DNA of 64,000 nucleotides from Achromobacter sp. UMC46 (GTDB taxonomy: Bacteria > Pseudomonadota > Gammaproteobacteria > Burkholderiales > Burkholderiaceae_B). Both the position numbers and the translations under genes were made by a program. Positions 25,806 to 34,183 of the stretch are shown here, in pieces. The DNA lies in contig NZ_LZZS01000035.1 of the NCBI RefSeq assembly GCF_014170335.1, forward strand, positions 62,001 through 126,000, read 5' to 3'. The notes under the pieces are model-generated. The model had not been told where the DNA came from, did not search any database, and saw nothing but the letters and a program-made list of their open reading frames with translations. Within the stretch, counting starts at the first letter, position 1; every line of letters begins with the position of its first letter.

Positions 25806-26669
25806 TCAACGCATCGTCTTGATGATGGCCTCGCGCGCCAGTCCGATGAACTCGCTTTCACCCGCCCTGGCCGGCAACAGGCGGAATTCCACCTGGGGCA
25901 GCGCCGGCAGGCCGGGCGCGTGCAGGCGCGCGATGCCCGGCGCCAGCGCGGACTCGTTCAGGCAGGCCACGCCCAGGCCTGCCGACAGCGCCAGCTGCAA
26001 ACCCGCCACGCCCGACGCCACATGCGCCACCGCGTAGGGCACGCCGCGGCGCGACAGCAGGCGCTCGACGTACTGCCGCAGGGCGCACGTCTCGGGCAGC
26101 ACCAGCAACGGCAAAGGTTCGCCCAGCCGGGCGTCTTCCCCTTCCGCCGCCATCCATAGCAAGGGCTCGCGGCGCAGCAGATCGCCCTGCACCCGCGCGC
26201 GGGGCGCGCCGCGCTCCTGGATCGACATCGAGATGCCCACGTCGATCTCGCCGCGCTCGTAAGCCGCCTCGATCGCCCCGCTTTTCATGATCGTCACGTG
26301 CAGCCGCACCTGCGGATACTGCTCGTTCAGGCGCCGCAGCATCCGCGCCACATCGCCGGGCCGGAAATAGTCCGTGATGCACAGCCGCAGTTCGCCCCGC
26401 AACGCCACGCCCCGCAGATCGCGGTAGGCCTCGTCGCTCAGCGCCAGGATGGCGCGCGCATGCGCCAGCAGTCGTTCGCCCGCAGGCGTCGCCGTCACGC
26501 CCGACTTGCCGCGCACCAGCAACGGTTGCCCCGCACGGTCTTCCAGTTTGCGCATCTGTTCGCTGACGGACGATTGCGACAGGAACACCTTCGGCGCGGC
26601 TGCGGTCAAGCTACCGGCGTCCAGCACGGCAGCCAGCGTGCGCAACTGGTCCAAGTCAAATCCAGACAT
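25806..26669 (-). CDS. LysR-family transcriptional regulator
   Basis: LysR-type regulator of 287 residues. The helix-turn-helix contains T-A-A-A-P-K-V-F-L-S-Q-S-S-V-S-E-Q-M-R-K-L-E (about 22-43). The effector domain starts near residue 90 (L-R-L-C-I-T-D-Y-F-R-P-G-D). It is divergent from a tautomerase gene with a 106-base gap, the classic LysR/target arrangement. Downstream on its own strand come a Bug remnant and an AbgB-like peptidase gene. The start at 26669 has only a GGAT-type ribosome site. Inducer unknown. Confidence 0.87.
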   Translation of the reverse strand: MSGFDLDQLRTLAAVLDAGSLTAAAPKVFLSQSSVSEQMRKLEDRAGQPLLVRGKSGVTATPAGERLLAHARAILALSDEAYRDLRGVALRGELRLCITDYFRPGDVARMLRRLNEQYPQVRLHVTIMKSGAIEAAYERGEIDVGISMSIQERGAPRARVQGDLLRREPLLWMAAEGEDARLGEPLPLLVLPETCALRQYVERLLSRRGVPYAVAHVASGVAGLQLALSAGLGVACLNESALAPGIARLHAPGLPALPQVEFRLLPARAGESEFIGLAREAIIKTMR

Positions 26670-26673
26670 GGCT

Positions 26674-26698
26674 TATCCAACGGATTAAACGATGGATA
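26674..26698. promoter_or_regulatory. candidate LysR site in the tautomerase divergon
   Basis: ATCC-AAC-GGAT (26675-26685) is a compact inverted repeat, and TATCC/GGATA (26674-26678, 26694-26698) an overlapping wider one. Both lie directly upstream of the LysR start and about 80 bases before the tautomerase start. Role inferred only from position and symmetry. Confidence 0.3.
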
Positions 26699-26775
26699 GA
26701 ATCGTAATTTCCCGCTTTTCCGATGTCAACCAGGCCCTTAGACTGGCTTCACACCTACCCGATCAGGAGCCTCTC

Positions 26776-27174
26776 ATGCCTCACATCGTCGTTCATCTTT
26801 CCGGCACGCCCGATGCCGCCATCAACCGCCGCGTCGTCGATGCCGTGGCTGGCCTGACGCAGTCCGTACTGGGCAAGCAGTTGCCCGTGATCGCGATCAC
26901 GCTGCAACACATCCCGCATGACCTGTGGTTCATCGGCGGCCGTCCGCTGTCGGAACTGGGCAAGAACGCCTTCCACCTGGACATCAGCGTCACGGACGAG
27001 ACCAACACCAAGGCCGAGAAGGCGCGATTCATCAAGGAGATCTACGCGTCGTTCCAGGAAATCCTCGGCGAGCTGCACGCATGCTCGTACGTGCACGTGA
27101 TCGACGCGCGCGCGGCCGCCTATGGCTACGGCGGGGCCACGCAGGAATACCGGCACCAGCAAAGCGGCGTCTAG
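26776..27174 (+). CDS. 4-oxalocrotonate tautomerase family protein
   Basis: Tautomerase-superfamily enzyme of 132 residues. Processing of Met exposes Pro1 in P-H-I-V-V-H-L-S, the catalytic base of the family, so the start at 26776 (GGAG five bases upstream) is well supported. An ATG at 26692 would bury the proline. The length of about 130 suits the fused-repeat members such as malonate-semialdehyde decarboxylase or cis-CaaD relatives, not the 62-residue 4-OT. W-F-I-G-G-R near residue 54 is typical. Divergent LysR control is likely. Substrate unknown. Confidence 0.83.
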   Translation: MPHIVVHLSGTPDAAINRRVVDAVAGLTQSVLGKQLPVIAITLQHIPHDLWFIGGRPLSELGKNAFHLDISVTDETNTKAEKARFIKEIYASFQEILGELHACSYVHVIDARAAAYGYGGATQEYRHQQSGV

Positions 27175-27225
27175 GCCTCCTGAAGAAAAATGTCCTATGA
27201 GCGCCTGCCGTTGCGCAACGGGCGT

Positions 27226-28035
27226 TCAGTCCGAACGCCGGCCGAACAGGCCGGCGACGCCATACTTGATCCGCGACCACAGCGCCTTCAGGCCGATGCT
27301 GAGCATGTTCAGCTCAGCCGCTTTCGGCGCAGGCCGTGCTGGGCGCCCTCTAGCCTCAATGATTTTGGTTTGCGCCAGCGCCAGGATGGCCTGTGCCTGG
27401 CACAGCACGGCTTGCGCCTGCTGCAGCACCGCCTGCGCGTCGGCTGAGCCCGCCACGCCTGCGCCCAGGCTGGCAGGCCCCAAGGCGGGTGCTCCGGCGC
27501 TTGGCGCGGGCGCACCCGCTGCGCTGGCAAGGGAAGTCTCCGCAGCGGGATAAGCCGGCCTCCCCTCCTCCGGATGCGCTTCATCATCCAGCAACCGGCC
27601 GAGGTTTTGTTCAAACTGTCCCAGAATCTGAGACGCCACTTCCGCGATCATTCCGCTGCCTCGGCCATACTGGGCCACCGAACCGGACAACACGAGCTGG
27701 GTGACCACGGTGACATCGGTGCCACCCGCCGCGGCCGGGGTCAGCGCAAAGCTGAATTCGGATTGTGCCGCGCCGCGGCCTTTAGGATCCAATCCCGAAC
27801 CTTGCAGCCAGGCGATGTGCGCATCCTCGTCCGTCCGCACCAATTCGGCCTGTCCATCAAAGGCCAGCTTGATCGGCCCGAGCCGGACTGACACGGAACC
27901 TCTGTACTTGTTATTGCCAAGCACTTCGGTCAGACGGGCGCCTGGCAGGCAGGGCAAGATGCGAGGCACATCCAGCATCAGCTTCCACGCCTCGTCCATT
28001 GGCAGGGGCACATGAAATTTGTTCGTGAATTCCAT
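27226..28035 (-). CDS. coxG: CoxG-like protein (SRPBCC fold)
   Basis: Carbon-monoxide-dehydrogenase subunit G family protein, 269 residues. The SRPBCC domain (about 1-150) starts M-E-F-T-N-K-F-H-V-P-L-P and contains L-P-C-L-P-G-A. A roughly 70-residue Ala/Gln-rich linker with heptad-like A-Q-A-V-L-Q-Q-A-Q-A-V-L repeats follows, then a short basic amphipathic tail. CoxG proteins are thought to assist membrane attachment or maturation of the hydroxylase. Its ATG overlaps the stop of the large-subunit gene (TAATG), so it is translationally coupled and last in the operon. Confidence 0.83.
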   Translation of the reverse strand: MEFTNKFHVPLPMDEAWKLMLDVPRILPCLPGARLTEVLGNNKYRGSVSVRLGPIKLAFDGQAELVRTDEDAHIAWLQGSGLDPKGRGAAQSEFSFALTPAAAGGTDVTVVTQLVLSGSVAQYGRGSGMIAEVASQILGQFEQNLGRLLDDEAHPEEGRPAYPAAETSLASAAGAPAPSAGAPALGPASLGAGVAGSADAQAVLQQAQAVLCQAQAILALAQTKIIEARGRPARPAPKAAELNMLSIGLKALWSRIKYGVAGLFGRRSD

Positions 28036-30434
28036 TACTTTTCCTCGGGGGATGGGCAAACGCCTAGGGGCGCGCCCGAAGCGCGGTCTATCAATTCCAG
28101 CAGGCGGACCGGGCTTAGCGGAAACTCCGCCAATCGCACGCCGATGTCCGATAAGGCATGTTCGACGGCGCCGATGACGGCGGCTGCCACCGGCACGGTG
28201 GCGCATTCGCCAATGCCCTTGACCCCAAGGGGGTTGAGCGTCGTCGGCGAAGGTTGGAAGAACACGTCGATATGCGGCACCTCCGGCGCGGTCGGAAGCA
28301 AGTACTCCGCAAAGGTCGTCGTGATGGGTTGGCCGCCGGCGTCGTACCCCATCCATTCGAACAAGGCATTGCCGATGCCGTGAACGACGCCGCCATGCAC
28401 CTGCCCGTGCGCGAGCATCGGATTGATGATGCGGCCGCTGTCTTGCACGGCGACGTATCGGACAATGCGGATTTCACCGGTCAGCGGGTCGACCTCGACC
28501 TCGCAGGCATGGGAGGCGCCGGCGTAGGCCTGAGCGTCGCAATGGAAATGCACGGTCTCATCCAGGCCGGGGTCTCCTGCCTGAGGCAGCGCGTAGCCCG
28601 GCACGCCCTTCCAAAGCATCGCCAGGCGCGCCAAGGAAAGGGAGGCGTTGTCCGGGCCGCGCAACTCGCCGTTGGCAAGCGTGAGCGAGTCAGGCTCCAC
28701 GTTCAACAGCGCGGCGGCACTATTGATGATCTTGATGCGCAACTTGGCCGCCGCCTGTTCAACGGCCGAGCCGGCCATGATGGCCTGGCGGCTGGCGAAG
28801 CCGCCCATGCCATAGTTGATGAACGATGTGTCGCCCGCCTGCACGTGCACCGCCTCGGCTTGCACACCGAAATGGGCCGCACAGATCTGCGCCAAGGTCG
28901 TTTTGATGCCTTGGCCCATGGCCAGCGCGCCGGTGTAGATGGTGATTTGGCCCGAGGGAAGCACGCGCACGCGGGCAGACTCGAACGGGCCGCGCCCTGT
29001 GGGCTTGACGCTGTTGGCCACGGCGATGCCTCGGGACAATCCGCGCGTGGCCGCTTCTGCACGCCGGGCGTCAAAACCCTCGTAATCGATTTCGAGCAAC
29101 GCTCGCGCCTGCAAGGCGGGAAAGTCGCCGCTGTCGATGGTGAGCGGCACGCCGGCGCGGGACTTCAACGGCTTGGTGTAGGGGATTTCCTCTGGCGGGA
29201 TGAAGTTGCGGCGGCGGCATTCGGCGCGGTCGATGCCAAGCTCGACCGCGATGCGGTCGATCATTCGTTCCATCACGAACGCCGCCTGCGGATAACCCGC
29301 GCCGCGCACGGTCGCCACCGGCACCTTGTTGGTGTAGACCACGCGGACGTCCAACTGATAGGCCGGAATGCGATACGGGCCCGACAAGGACGAAGCAGAG
29401 TTGTAGGGCACGTTAGTGCCCTGTGGCGTGTAGGCCCCATGATCATGCACCATGTCGCCGCGCACCGCCAGGATATGGCCATCGGCATCAACGGCACATT
29501 GGACAGACCAGTATTGGTCGCGCTCCTGGATGGATGTCAGGAAGTTCTCGCGTCGGTCTTCCAGCCACTTCACCGGCCGCCCCAGCATGCGGGCGGCAGC
29601 AGGGATTGCGATTTCTTCCGGATAGATCATGAACTTCGCGCCGAAGCCGCCACCGACGTCGGGCGTGATGACGCGCAACTGGTCTTCGGGCTGCCCGAGC
29701 ATCAACGCAATGGTGTAGTGCAGCTCATGCGCCATCTGGGTCGAAGACCAGACAGTAAGGGTGCCCGATGCCGGGTCAGGCATGGCCAGGACGCCTCTGC
29801 CCTCCATCGGATGGGCCGCGCCCCGATGGGTCCAGAAGCGCTCGCTGAACACGCGATGCGCGCCGGCGAACACCGTATCGCAATCGCCATAGCTCAAGGT
29901 GTAGCGTTGCAGGACGTTGGATTCGAGCTCGCTGCGAACCCGTGGAGACGCCTCGTCGAACGCTTCGCGGCAGTCGGACACCGCCTCCAGCAGTTCGTAT
30001 TCGATGGCGACCATGGCCGCGGCGTCTTCCGCCAAATGGCGGCTTTGCGCCACGACCAGCACGATGGCTTCGCCAACGAACGCGACTTCATCGGCCGCCA
30101 GGACAAACGGCGTGGTGTTGGCCGGCAAGGCAGCCAGCGCGAAGCCCAGCGGCATGCGCCATTCCGTCAATTGGCCATAGAAATCAGCGTAGGCGTATAC
30201 CGCGACCACGCCGGGCATCGCGCGCGCCGGCTCCAGGTCGATGGAGAGGATTCGCGCATGGGCGTGCGGGCTGCGCACGAAGCAGGAGTGCAACGGGGCG
30301 GTGACGGGAATGTCGTCCAGGAATCCGGCATTGCCCGTAAGCAGCGCCGCATCCTCGACGCGCAGCACCGATGCGCCCACTCCTGTGGAGGGTGTCGCGT
30401 CCCCGATGACATTGGCGTGCATCGGCGCTTTCAT
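28035..30434 (-). CDS. molybdenum hydroxylase large subunit (CoxL-like, form II-like)
   Basis: Molybdopterin-binding subunit of a xanthine-dehydrogenase-family enzyme, 799 residues. It has the small Ald_Xan_dh domain (about 20-130) and the Mo-cofactor domain with V-G-G-G-F-G-A-K, P-T-G-R-G-P-F-E-S and the C-terminal G-V-K-G-I-G-E. At about residues 375-385 the active-site loop reads T-V-R-G-A-G-Y-P-Q-A-A. True CO dehydrogenases have A-Y-x-C-S-F-R there, and form II proteins A-Y-R-G-A-G-R. This enzyme therefore lacks the catalytic Cys and is probably an organic-substrate hydroxylase. The start overlaps the small-subunit stop by ATGA. Confidence 0.87.
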   Translation of the reverse strand: MKAPMHANVIGDATPSTGVGASVLRVEDAALLTGNAGFLDDIPVTAPLHSCFVRSPHAHARILSIDLEPARAMPGVVAVYAYADFYGQLTEWRMPLGFALAALPANTTPFVLAADEVAFVGEAIVLVVAQSRHLAEDAAAMVAIEYELLEAVSDCREAFDEASPRVRSELESNVLQRYTLSYGDCDTVFAGAHRVFSERFWTHRGAAHPMEGRGVLAMPDPASGTLTVWSSTQMAHELHYTIALMLGQPEDQLRVITPDVGGGFGAKFMIYPEEIAIPAAARMLGRPVKWLEDRRENFLTSIQERDQYWSVQCAVDADGHILAVRGDMVHDHGAYTPQGTNVPYNSASSLSGPYRIPAYQLDVRVVYTNKVPVATVRGAGYPQAAFVMERMIDRIAVELGIDRAECRRRNFIPPEEIPYTKPLKSRAGVPLTIDSGDFPALQARALLEIDYEGFDARRAEAATRGLSRGIAVANSVKPTGRGPFESARVRVLPSGQITIYTGALAMGQGIKTTLAQICAAHFGVQAEAVHVQAGDTSFINYGMGGFASRQAIMAGSAVEQAAAKLRIKIINSAAALLNVEPDSLTLANGELRGPDNASLSLARLAMLWKGVPGYALPQAGDPGLDETVHFHCDAQAYAGASHACEVEVDPLTGEIRIVRYVAVQDSGRIINPMLAHGQVHGGVVHGIGNALFEWMGYDAGGQPITTTFAEYLLPTAPEVPHIDVFFQPSPTTLNPLGVKGIGECATVPVAAAVIGAVEHALSDIGVRLAEFPLSPVRLLELIDRASGAPLGVCPSPEEK

Positions 30435-30937
30435 GCAGCTTGTCTCGCACGTAGCAGGACGGCCGCGCGTCGCACGGCGCTGACAATATTCTGGTAGCCG
30501 GTGCAGCGGCATAGGTGGCCAGACAAGACGTCGCGGATTTCGGCCTCGGAGGGATCGGGATGATGGGTCAACATTTCAGCTACGGACATCAGAATCCCGG
30601 GCGTGCAATAGCCGCACTGCAATCCGTGAAGCTCGTGAAAAGCTTGCTGGATGGGATGCAGCGTGCCGTCCGCCTCGGCCAGGCCCTCAACCGTTTGAAC
30701 CTCGCTGCCTTCGGCCTGCACAGCCAGCATCAGGCAACCGCGCGTGCTGCAGCCGTCGACCAGCACGGTACAGGCGCCGCAAACGCCGTGCTCGCAGCCT
30801 ACGTGCGTACCCGTCAACCTCAGCTCGCCACGCAGAAAGTCCGCCAGGTTGACGCGCGGTTCGGCCGTGCCTTCGTAAGACTTTCCGTTGACATGCAGCC
30901 TGATCGGCCGTGCCTGGGATGCTTGCCCGTTGTTCAT
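30431..30937 (-). CDS. molybdenum hydroxylase [2Fe-2S] small subunit (CoxS-like)
   Basis: Iron-sulfur subunit of 168 residues. A plant-type ferredoxin domain has C-E-H-G-V-C-G-A-C at about 48-56 plus a fourth cysteine. A helical domain has C-G-Y-C and C-R-C-T-G-Y. Together these hold the two [2Fe-2S] clusters that pass electrons from the Mo site to FAD. It overlaps both neighbours by four bases (ATGA), indicating a tightly coupled M-S-L order as in cox operons. Confidence 0.92.
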   Translation of the reverse strand: MNNGQASQARPIRLHVNGKSYEGTAEPRVNLADFLRGELRLTGTHVGCEHGVCGACTVLVDGCSTRGCLMLAVQAEGSEVQTVEGLAEADGTLHPIQQAFHELHGLQCGYCTPGILMSVAEMLTHHPDPSEAEIRDVLSGHLCRCTGYQNIVSAVRRAAVLLRARQAA

Positions 30938-31815
30938 TCCTGCCTCGCAGTATGGTTGTGAGCCCGTTCGATTGCCAGCGCCAGCGCACGCTGCGCCAGC
31001 ACGCCAGCCAGGCGCTGGCGGTACCAGGACGGAACATAGCTGTCGCCGACGGCGTCAATCGCGGCGCATAGGCGCGCCGCGTGGGCAAGATCAGCAGCCT
31101 CGCCACGGCTACCCAGCAAGACCGCCTCCGCCTCGTGCATGCGCAAGGGCGCAGACGCCACGCCGCCCAATGTCAGCGACACCCGCTGCAAGCGACCATC
31201 GTCAGCAAATAAAACGAGCGCCGCCGCGGAAACAATGGCGAAGTCCCCGTGCCTGCGTGCGAATTCAATGAAGGCGTGTCCATGCGCGGCGGGCCAGGGC
31301 TCGACACGGATGGCGATCAGCATTTCATCGGGATCCATGGCGGGGGTCATGTATCCAGCGGGAAAATCGGCCATCTTTACGCTGCGGGTGCCGCGCACCC
31401 CGGCTACCGTGAGGACCGCATCCATCGCCAGAGCCACGGTCGGAATTTCGGCCGACGGATCCAACTGACACAGGCTGCCGCCCACGGTGCCGCGATTGCG
31501 GGTCTGCCGATGACCGACATTCAGTATCGCTTCATGCCACAGCGGCAGGCGCGTCTGCACCAGTTCCGAGAACTCAACGCCGCGCTGGCGAGTCATGGCG
31601 CCGATCTCGATGCCCTGCTCGCCGTCGCGCAAGTATGACAACGCCCCGATGCGATTGACATCGATGAGGCAGTCCGGAAAGGCGAAGCGCATATTGAGCA
31701 TCGCCATCAGGGACTGGCCGCCCGCAAGAATGCGGGCGTTGTCCACTTGGCTGAGCATTTGCAGCGCCTCGTTGAGCGTGGCGGGCGCGTGATACTGCAG
31801 CACGGGTGCTTTCAT
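30934..31815 (-). CDS. molybdenum hydroxylase FAD subunit (CoxM-like)
   Basis: FAD-binding subunit of 293 residues. Flavin motifs are A-G-G-Q-S-L at about 31-36 and T-x-G-G-S-type T-V-G-G-S-L-C-Q-L-D-P-S-A-E near 114. The C-terminal CO_deh_flav_C domain follows. It completes the three-subunit hydroxylase with the small and large subunits downstream and overlaps the small-subunit start. The binding-protein-like gene upstream ends 3 bases after this start, on the same strand, so all are one transcript. Confidence 0.9.
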   Translation of the reverse strand: MKAPVLQYHAPATLNEALQMLSQVDNARILAGGQSLMAMLNMRFAFPDCLIDVNRIGALSYLRDGEQGIEIGAMTRQRGVEFSELVQTRLPLWHEAILNVGHRQTRNRGTVGGSLCQLDPSAEIPTVALAMDAVLTVAGVRGTRSVKMADFPAGYMTPAMDPDEMLIAIRVEPWPAAHGHAFIEFARRHGDFAIVSAAALVLFADDGRLQRVSLTLGGVASAPLRMHEAEAVLLGSRGEAADLAHAARLCAAIDAVGDSYVPSWYRQRLAGVLAQRALALAIERAHNHTARQE

Positions 31816-31821
31816 ATGCCG

Positions 31822-32817
31822 TCAGATCTTGGACAAATCCAGCGCCGACGCCGCGAACAGCTCTTCGGGCTTGACCTGGCGCTTGGACAGGCCTTGCTCG
31901 AAGTGATAGCGCGCAAAGGTCTCGATCGTGTGCCGGTTGGCTTCCAGCCCGAACGGCCAGAAGTCATCGCCCATCAGGGCGCGCGTGTCGTTCAAGTGGT
32001 GAACCATCCAGGGCAAGGTGACTGCCAAATGGCAAATCTCGTTCAACTCATGGGTGGCCAGCGCCTTGGCTTTAATGAAGGCCTTGTAGACACTGACGGG
32101 CAGCCATGGGTTTTCCTTCACCAGAGACTTGCGGATGCCCACCATGTGCATGATCGGGAAAATGCCGGTGCGACGGTAATAGTCCTTCTCGGCCTCGATG
32201 TAGTTGTCACCGAACAGGCGCCCGACGTTGGGGGCGCCGCGCAGGAAGCACGACGGCGCGCGGGCGCCGATATAGCCGTCGATTTCGCCCGATGCGAGCA
32301 TGTCGGACAGCGTCCGGTCATCGGGAATCTGCTTGAGGTCAATTTCCGGATCCAGTTCGATCGGCGCGCGCTCGCCGCGGCCCGGCTCTTCGATGCCGCC
32401 TCGCACCCATTTGATATCGCGGGGCTTGACGCCATATTCGTCCTCTAGAATGCCCCGAATCCAGACATTGGCCGTGATCTGGTATTCAGGCACGCCAATG
32501 GTCTTGCCCCGCAGATCTTGCGGCGTCTTGATGCCCCTGTCCGTCCGGACATAAATGCCCGATTGACGGAACACGCGTGAAATGAATGCGGGAATGGCAA
32601 CGTATTCGTTGTCGCCGCGAGCGGTCGTCATCATGTGACTGCTCATCGAAATCTCGGTGACGTCGAACTCGTGATAGCGGAATGCGCGGTGAAATGCCTC
32701 TTCCGGCTCCAGGGGCACCGCGGTCACTTCGCAACCCTCGATCGGCGCACGGCCGTCGAACAGGGCTTGGGTACGGTCATAGTTTCCGCAGGACAGGCTG
32801 ATACGCAATTTGCTCAT
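31822..32817 (-). CDS. 4,5-dihydroxyphthalate decarboxylase-like / NMT1-type protein
   Basis: Protein of 331 residues in the periplasmic-binding-protein-like fold, of the group often named 4,5-dihydroxyphthalate decarboxylase (Pht5-like). Its N-terminus is L-R-I-S-L-S-C-G-N-Y-D-R-T, with F-D-V-T-E-I-S-M-S-S, and R-G-K-T-I-G-V-P-E-Y-Q near 105. It has no signal peptide, unlike true transporter binding proteins, which fits a cytoplasmic enzyme or sensor. It sits between a Bug gene and the hydroxylase FAD-subunit gene in one operon. A decarboxylase acting before or after hydroxylation of an aromatic acid would fit, but the reaction is inferred. Confidence 0.72.
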   Translation of the reverse strand: MSKLRISLSCGNYDRTQALFDGRAPIEGCEVTAVPLEPEEAFHRAFRYHEFDVTEISMSSHMMTTARGDNEYVAIPAFISRVFRQSGIYVRTDRGIKTPQDLRGKTIGVPEYQITANVWIRGILEDEYGVKPRDIKWVRGGIEEPGRGERAPIELDPEIDLKQIPDDRTLSDMLASGEIDGYIGARAPSCFLRGAPNVGRLFGDNYIEAEKDYYRRTGIFPIMHMVGIRKSLVKENPWLPVSVYKAFIKAKALATHELNEICHLAVTLPWMVHHLNDTRALMGDDFWPFGLEANRHTIETFARYHFEQGLSKRQVKPEELFAASALDLSKI

Positions 32818-32833
32818 GAGGTGATGCTCCTGG

Positions 32834-33820
32834 TTAATCTACCGAAAGACTGATCTTGTGGGCCAGCGCCGAGAATCGGTCGATGTCGTCGTTGACCATG
32901 GTCTGGAAGGCGGCCGGGCCATCGCTGGCCGTGATGTAGCCCAAGTCGGCCAGTTTTTTCTGAATGTCGTCGCGCTTCATGATCTGCGCCACACCTTCGT
33001 AGATTTTGTTTTTGATGGCTATAGGTGTTCCCGCTGATGTCAGGAAGCCATGCCACTGATTCAATTCATAGCCCGGATAGCCTTGTTCGGCGATGGTCGG
33101 AATGTCCGGCATCAGGGCCGAGCGTTCCTTGGCCGTCAAGCCCAGCGCACGCAGCTTGCCGGCCTTGATGAAAGGCATGGCGCTGGAAGCGGTAATGATT
33201 GCCAGCCCCACCTGCCCTCCCGCCACGTCATTCAAGGCCGGGCCGCAACCTTTGTATGGCACGTGCGTCATGTGGACATTGGCCTGCAAGTTCAGCATTT
33301 CACCGGCGAGATGCTGCGGTGTGCCGTTGCCACAGGAACCGAACGACACCAAATTCTTCCCCGGCTTTGCCGCGCTGATCACGTCGGACAGGTTCCGGTA
33401 AGGCGAGTCGGGCGGAACCACAAAGACTGACGGCACGTAGGCAATATTGATGATCGCCTCGAAGTCTTTCTTGGGGTCAAACGGCAGAGTTTTGAACACG
33501 CCCGGGTTAATCGCAAACGAGCTGTTCACCATCAGCAGCGAATAGCCGTCCGGCGCCCTTTCCGCGATGATGCGCGCGCCGACGTTGCCGCTGGCCCCCG
33601 GCCGGTTCTCCACCACCGCACCCTTGCCCAGGGTTTCCGTCATGTAATTGCCGATCAGCCGGGCCAGCAGGTCGGTTCCGCCGCCAGGCGGGAATGTGAC
33701 GATGACGTTGATGGGTTTGCTTGGAAAGGCGGACGCGTCCTCCGCCCAGGTGGCGCTTGACGCGCTGATGCTGCAGGCGGCCACTAGGGCCGCCTGGACG
33801 ATGCGACTACGACGTTTCAT
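32834..33820 (-). CDS. Bug/TctC-family periplasmic solute-binding protein
   Basis: Second intact Bug protein, 328 residues, with a signal peptide (cleavage likely after A-T-W-A, residue 26) and mature start F-P-S-K-P-I-N-V-I-V-T-F-P-P-G-G-G-T-D. The ATG at 33820 has AGGGGA four bases upstream; an earlier in-frame ATG would add an unfamiliar 37-residue N-terminus. It is the first gene of the hydroxylase operon, so it probably captures that pathway's substrate, most likely an aromatic or other carboxylate. TctA/TctB partners are not adjacent. Confidence 0.88.
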   Translation of the reverse strand: MKRRSRIVQAALVAACSISASSATWAEDASAFPSKPINVIVTFPPGGGTDLLARLIGNYMTETLGKGAVVENRPGASGNVGARIIAERAPDGYSLLMVNSSFAINPGVFKTLPFDPKKDFEAIINIAYVPSVFVVPPDSPYRNLSDVISAAKPGKNLVSFGSCGNGTPQHLAGEMLNLQANVHMTHVPYKGCGPALNDVAGGQVGLAIITASSAMPFIKAGKLRALGLTAKERSALMPDIPTIAEQGYPGYELNQWHGFLTSAGTPIAIKNKIYEGVAQIMKRDDIQKKLADLGYITASDGPAAFQTMVNDDIDRFSALAHKISLSVD

Positions 33821-34061
33821 GTATTCCCCTTGTGCCGTGGCGTGAGCGCCTTTTGCCGGCTGTTGAATGAAGCGCGATCGGATCCAGACTCTGCTCAGTA
33901 CGCTGAGCAAATTAATCATAGTGCTGATCAATTTAGCGATGCCATCGGGGTAAATACTGAGCGCAAGGGGATGGGGGAACGAGCGTCATCGCGCGACCAT
34001 GCGCTGCACGGGCGGACCTGCTGGAGAAGCCGGCCCGCGAACAATCGACAATCTGCGGCCC
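33821..34061. other. intergenic region with operator-like palindromes
   Basis: No gene is visible here. It should hold the promoter of the minus-strand Bug/hydroxylase operon. TGCTCAG (33892-33898) and CTGAGCA (33903-33909) form a perfect 7-base inverted repeat around TACG. The half-site CTGAGC recurs near 33957, and a related TGCTGATCA lies near 33922. Such spaced half-sites suggest an operator, but no regulator gene adjoins it. Confidence 0.45.
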
Positions 34062-34097
34062 AAAAAAAATAACCCCATGTCGGAACATGGGGTTATT
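34062..34097 (-). terminator. intrinsic terminator after typA
   Basis: AATAACCCCATGT (34068-34080) pairs perfectly with ACATGGGGTTATT (34085-34097). On the minus strand the 3' arm runs into eight T. It lies about 85 bases past the typA stop; a G6/C6 hairpin lies between them near 34158. Confidence 0.88.
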
Positions 34098-34183
34098 CGG
34101 CAATCTGAAGCCGCACACCCGAAGGTGCGCGGCATCTTGCGTGTACGACTGAAACGCGAGGGGGGCGTACCCCCCCGGTCCAC

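Noticed and set aside
28035-30434. Calling the operon an aerobic CO dehydrogenase
   Set aside because: The active-site loop lacks the A-Y-x-C-S-F-R cysteine motif needed for CO oxidation, so only family-level naming is justified.
28158-30497. A 779-codon plus-strand frame opposite the hydroxylase large subunit
   Set aside because: Composition is that of an antisense shadow, and the real subunit has all expected motifs.
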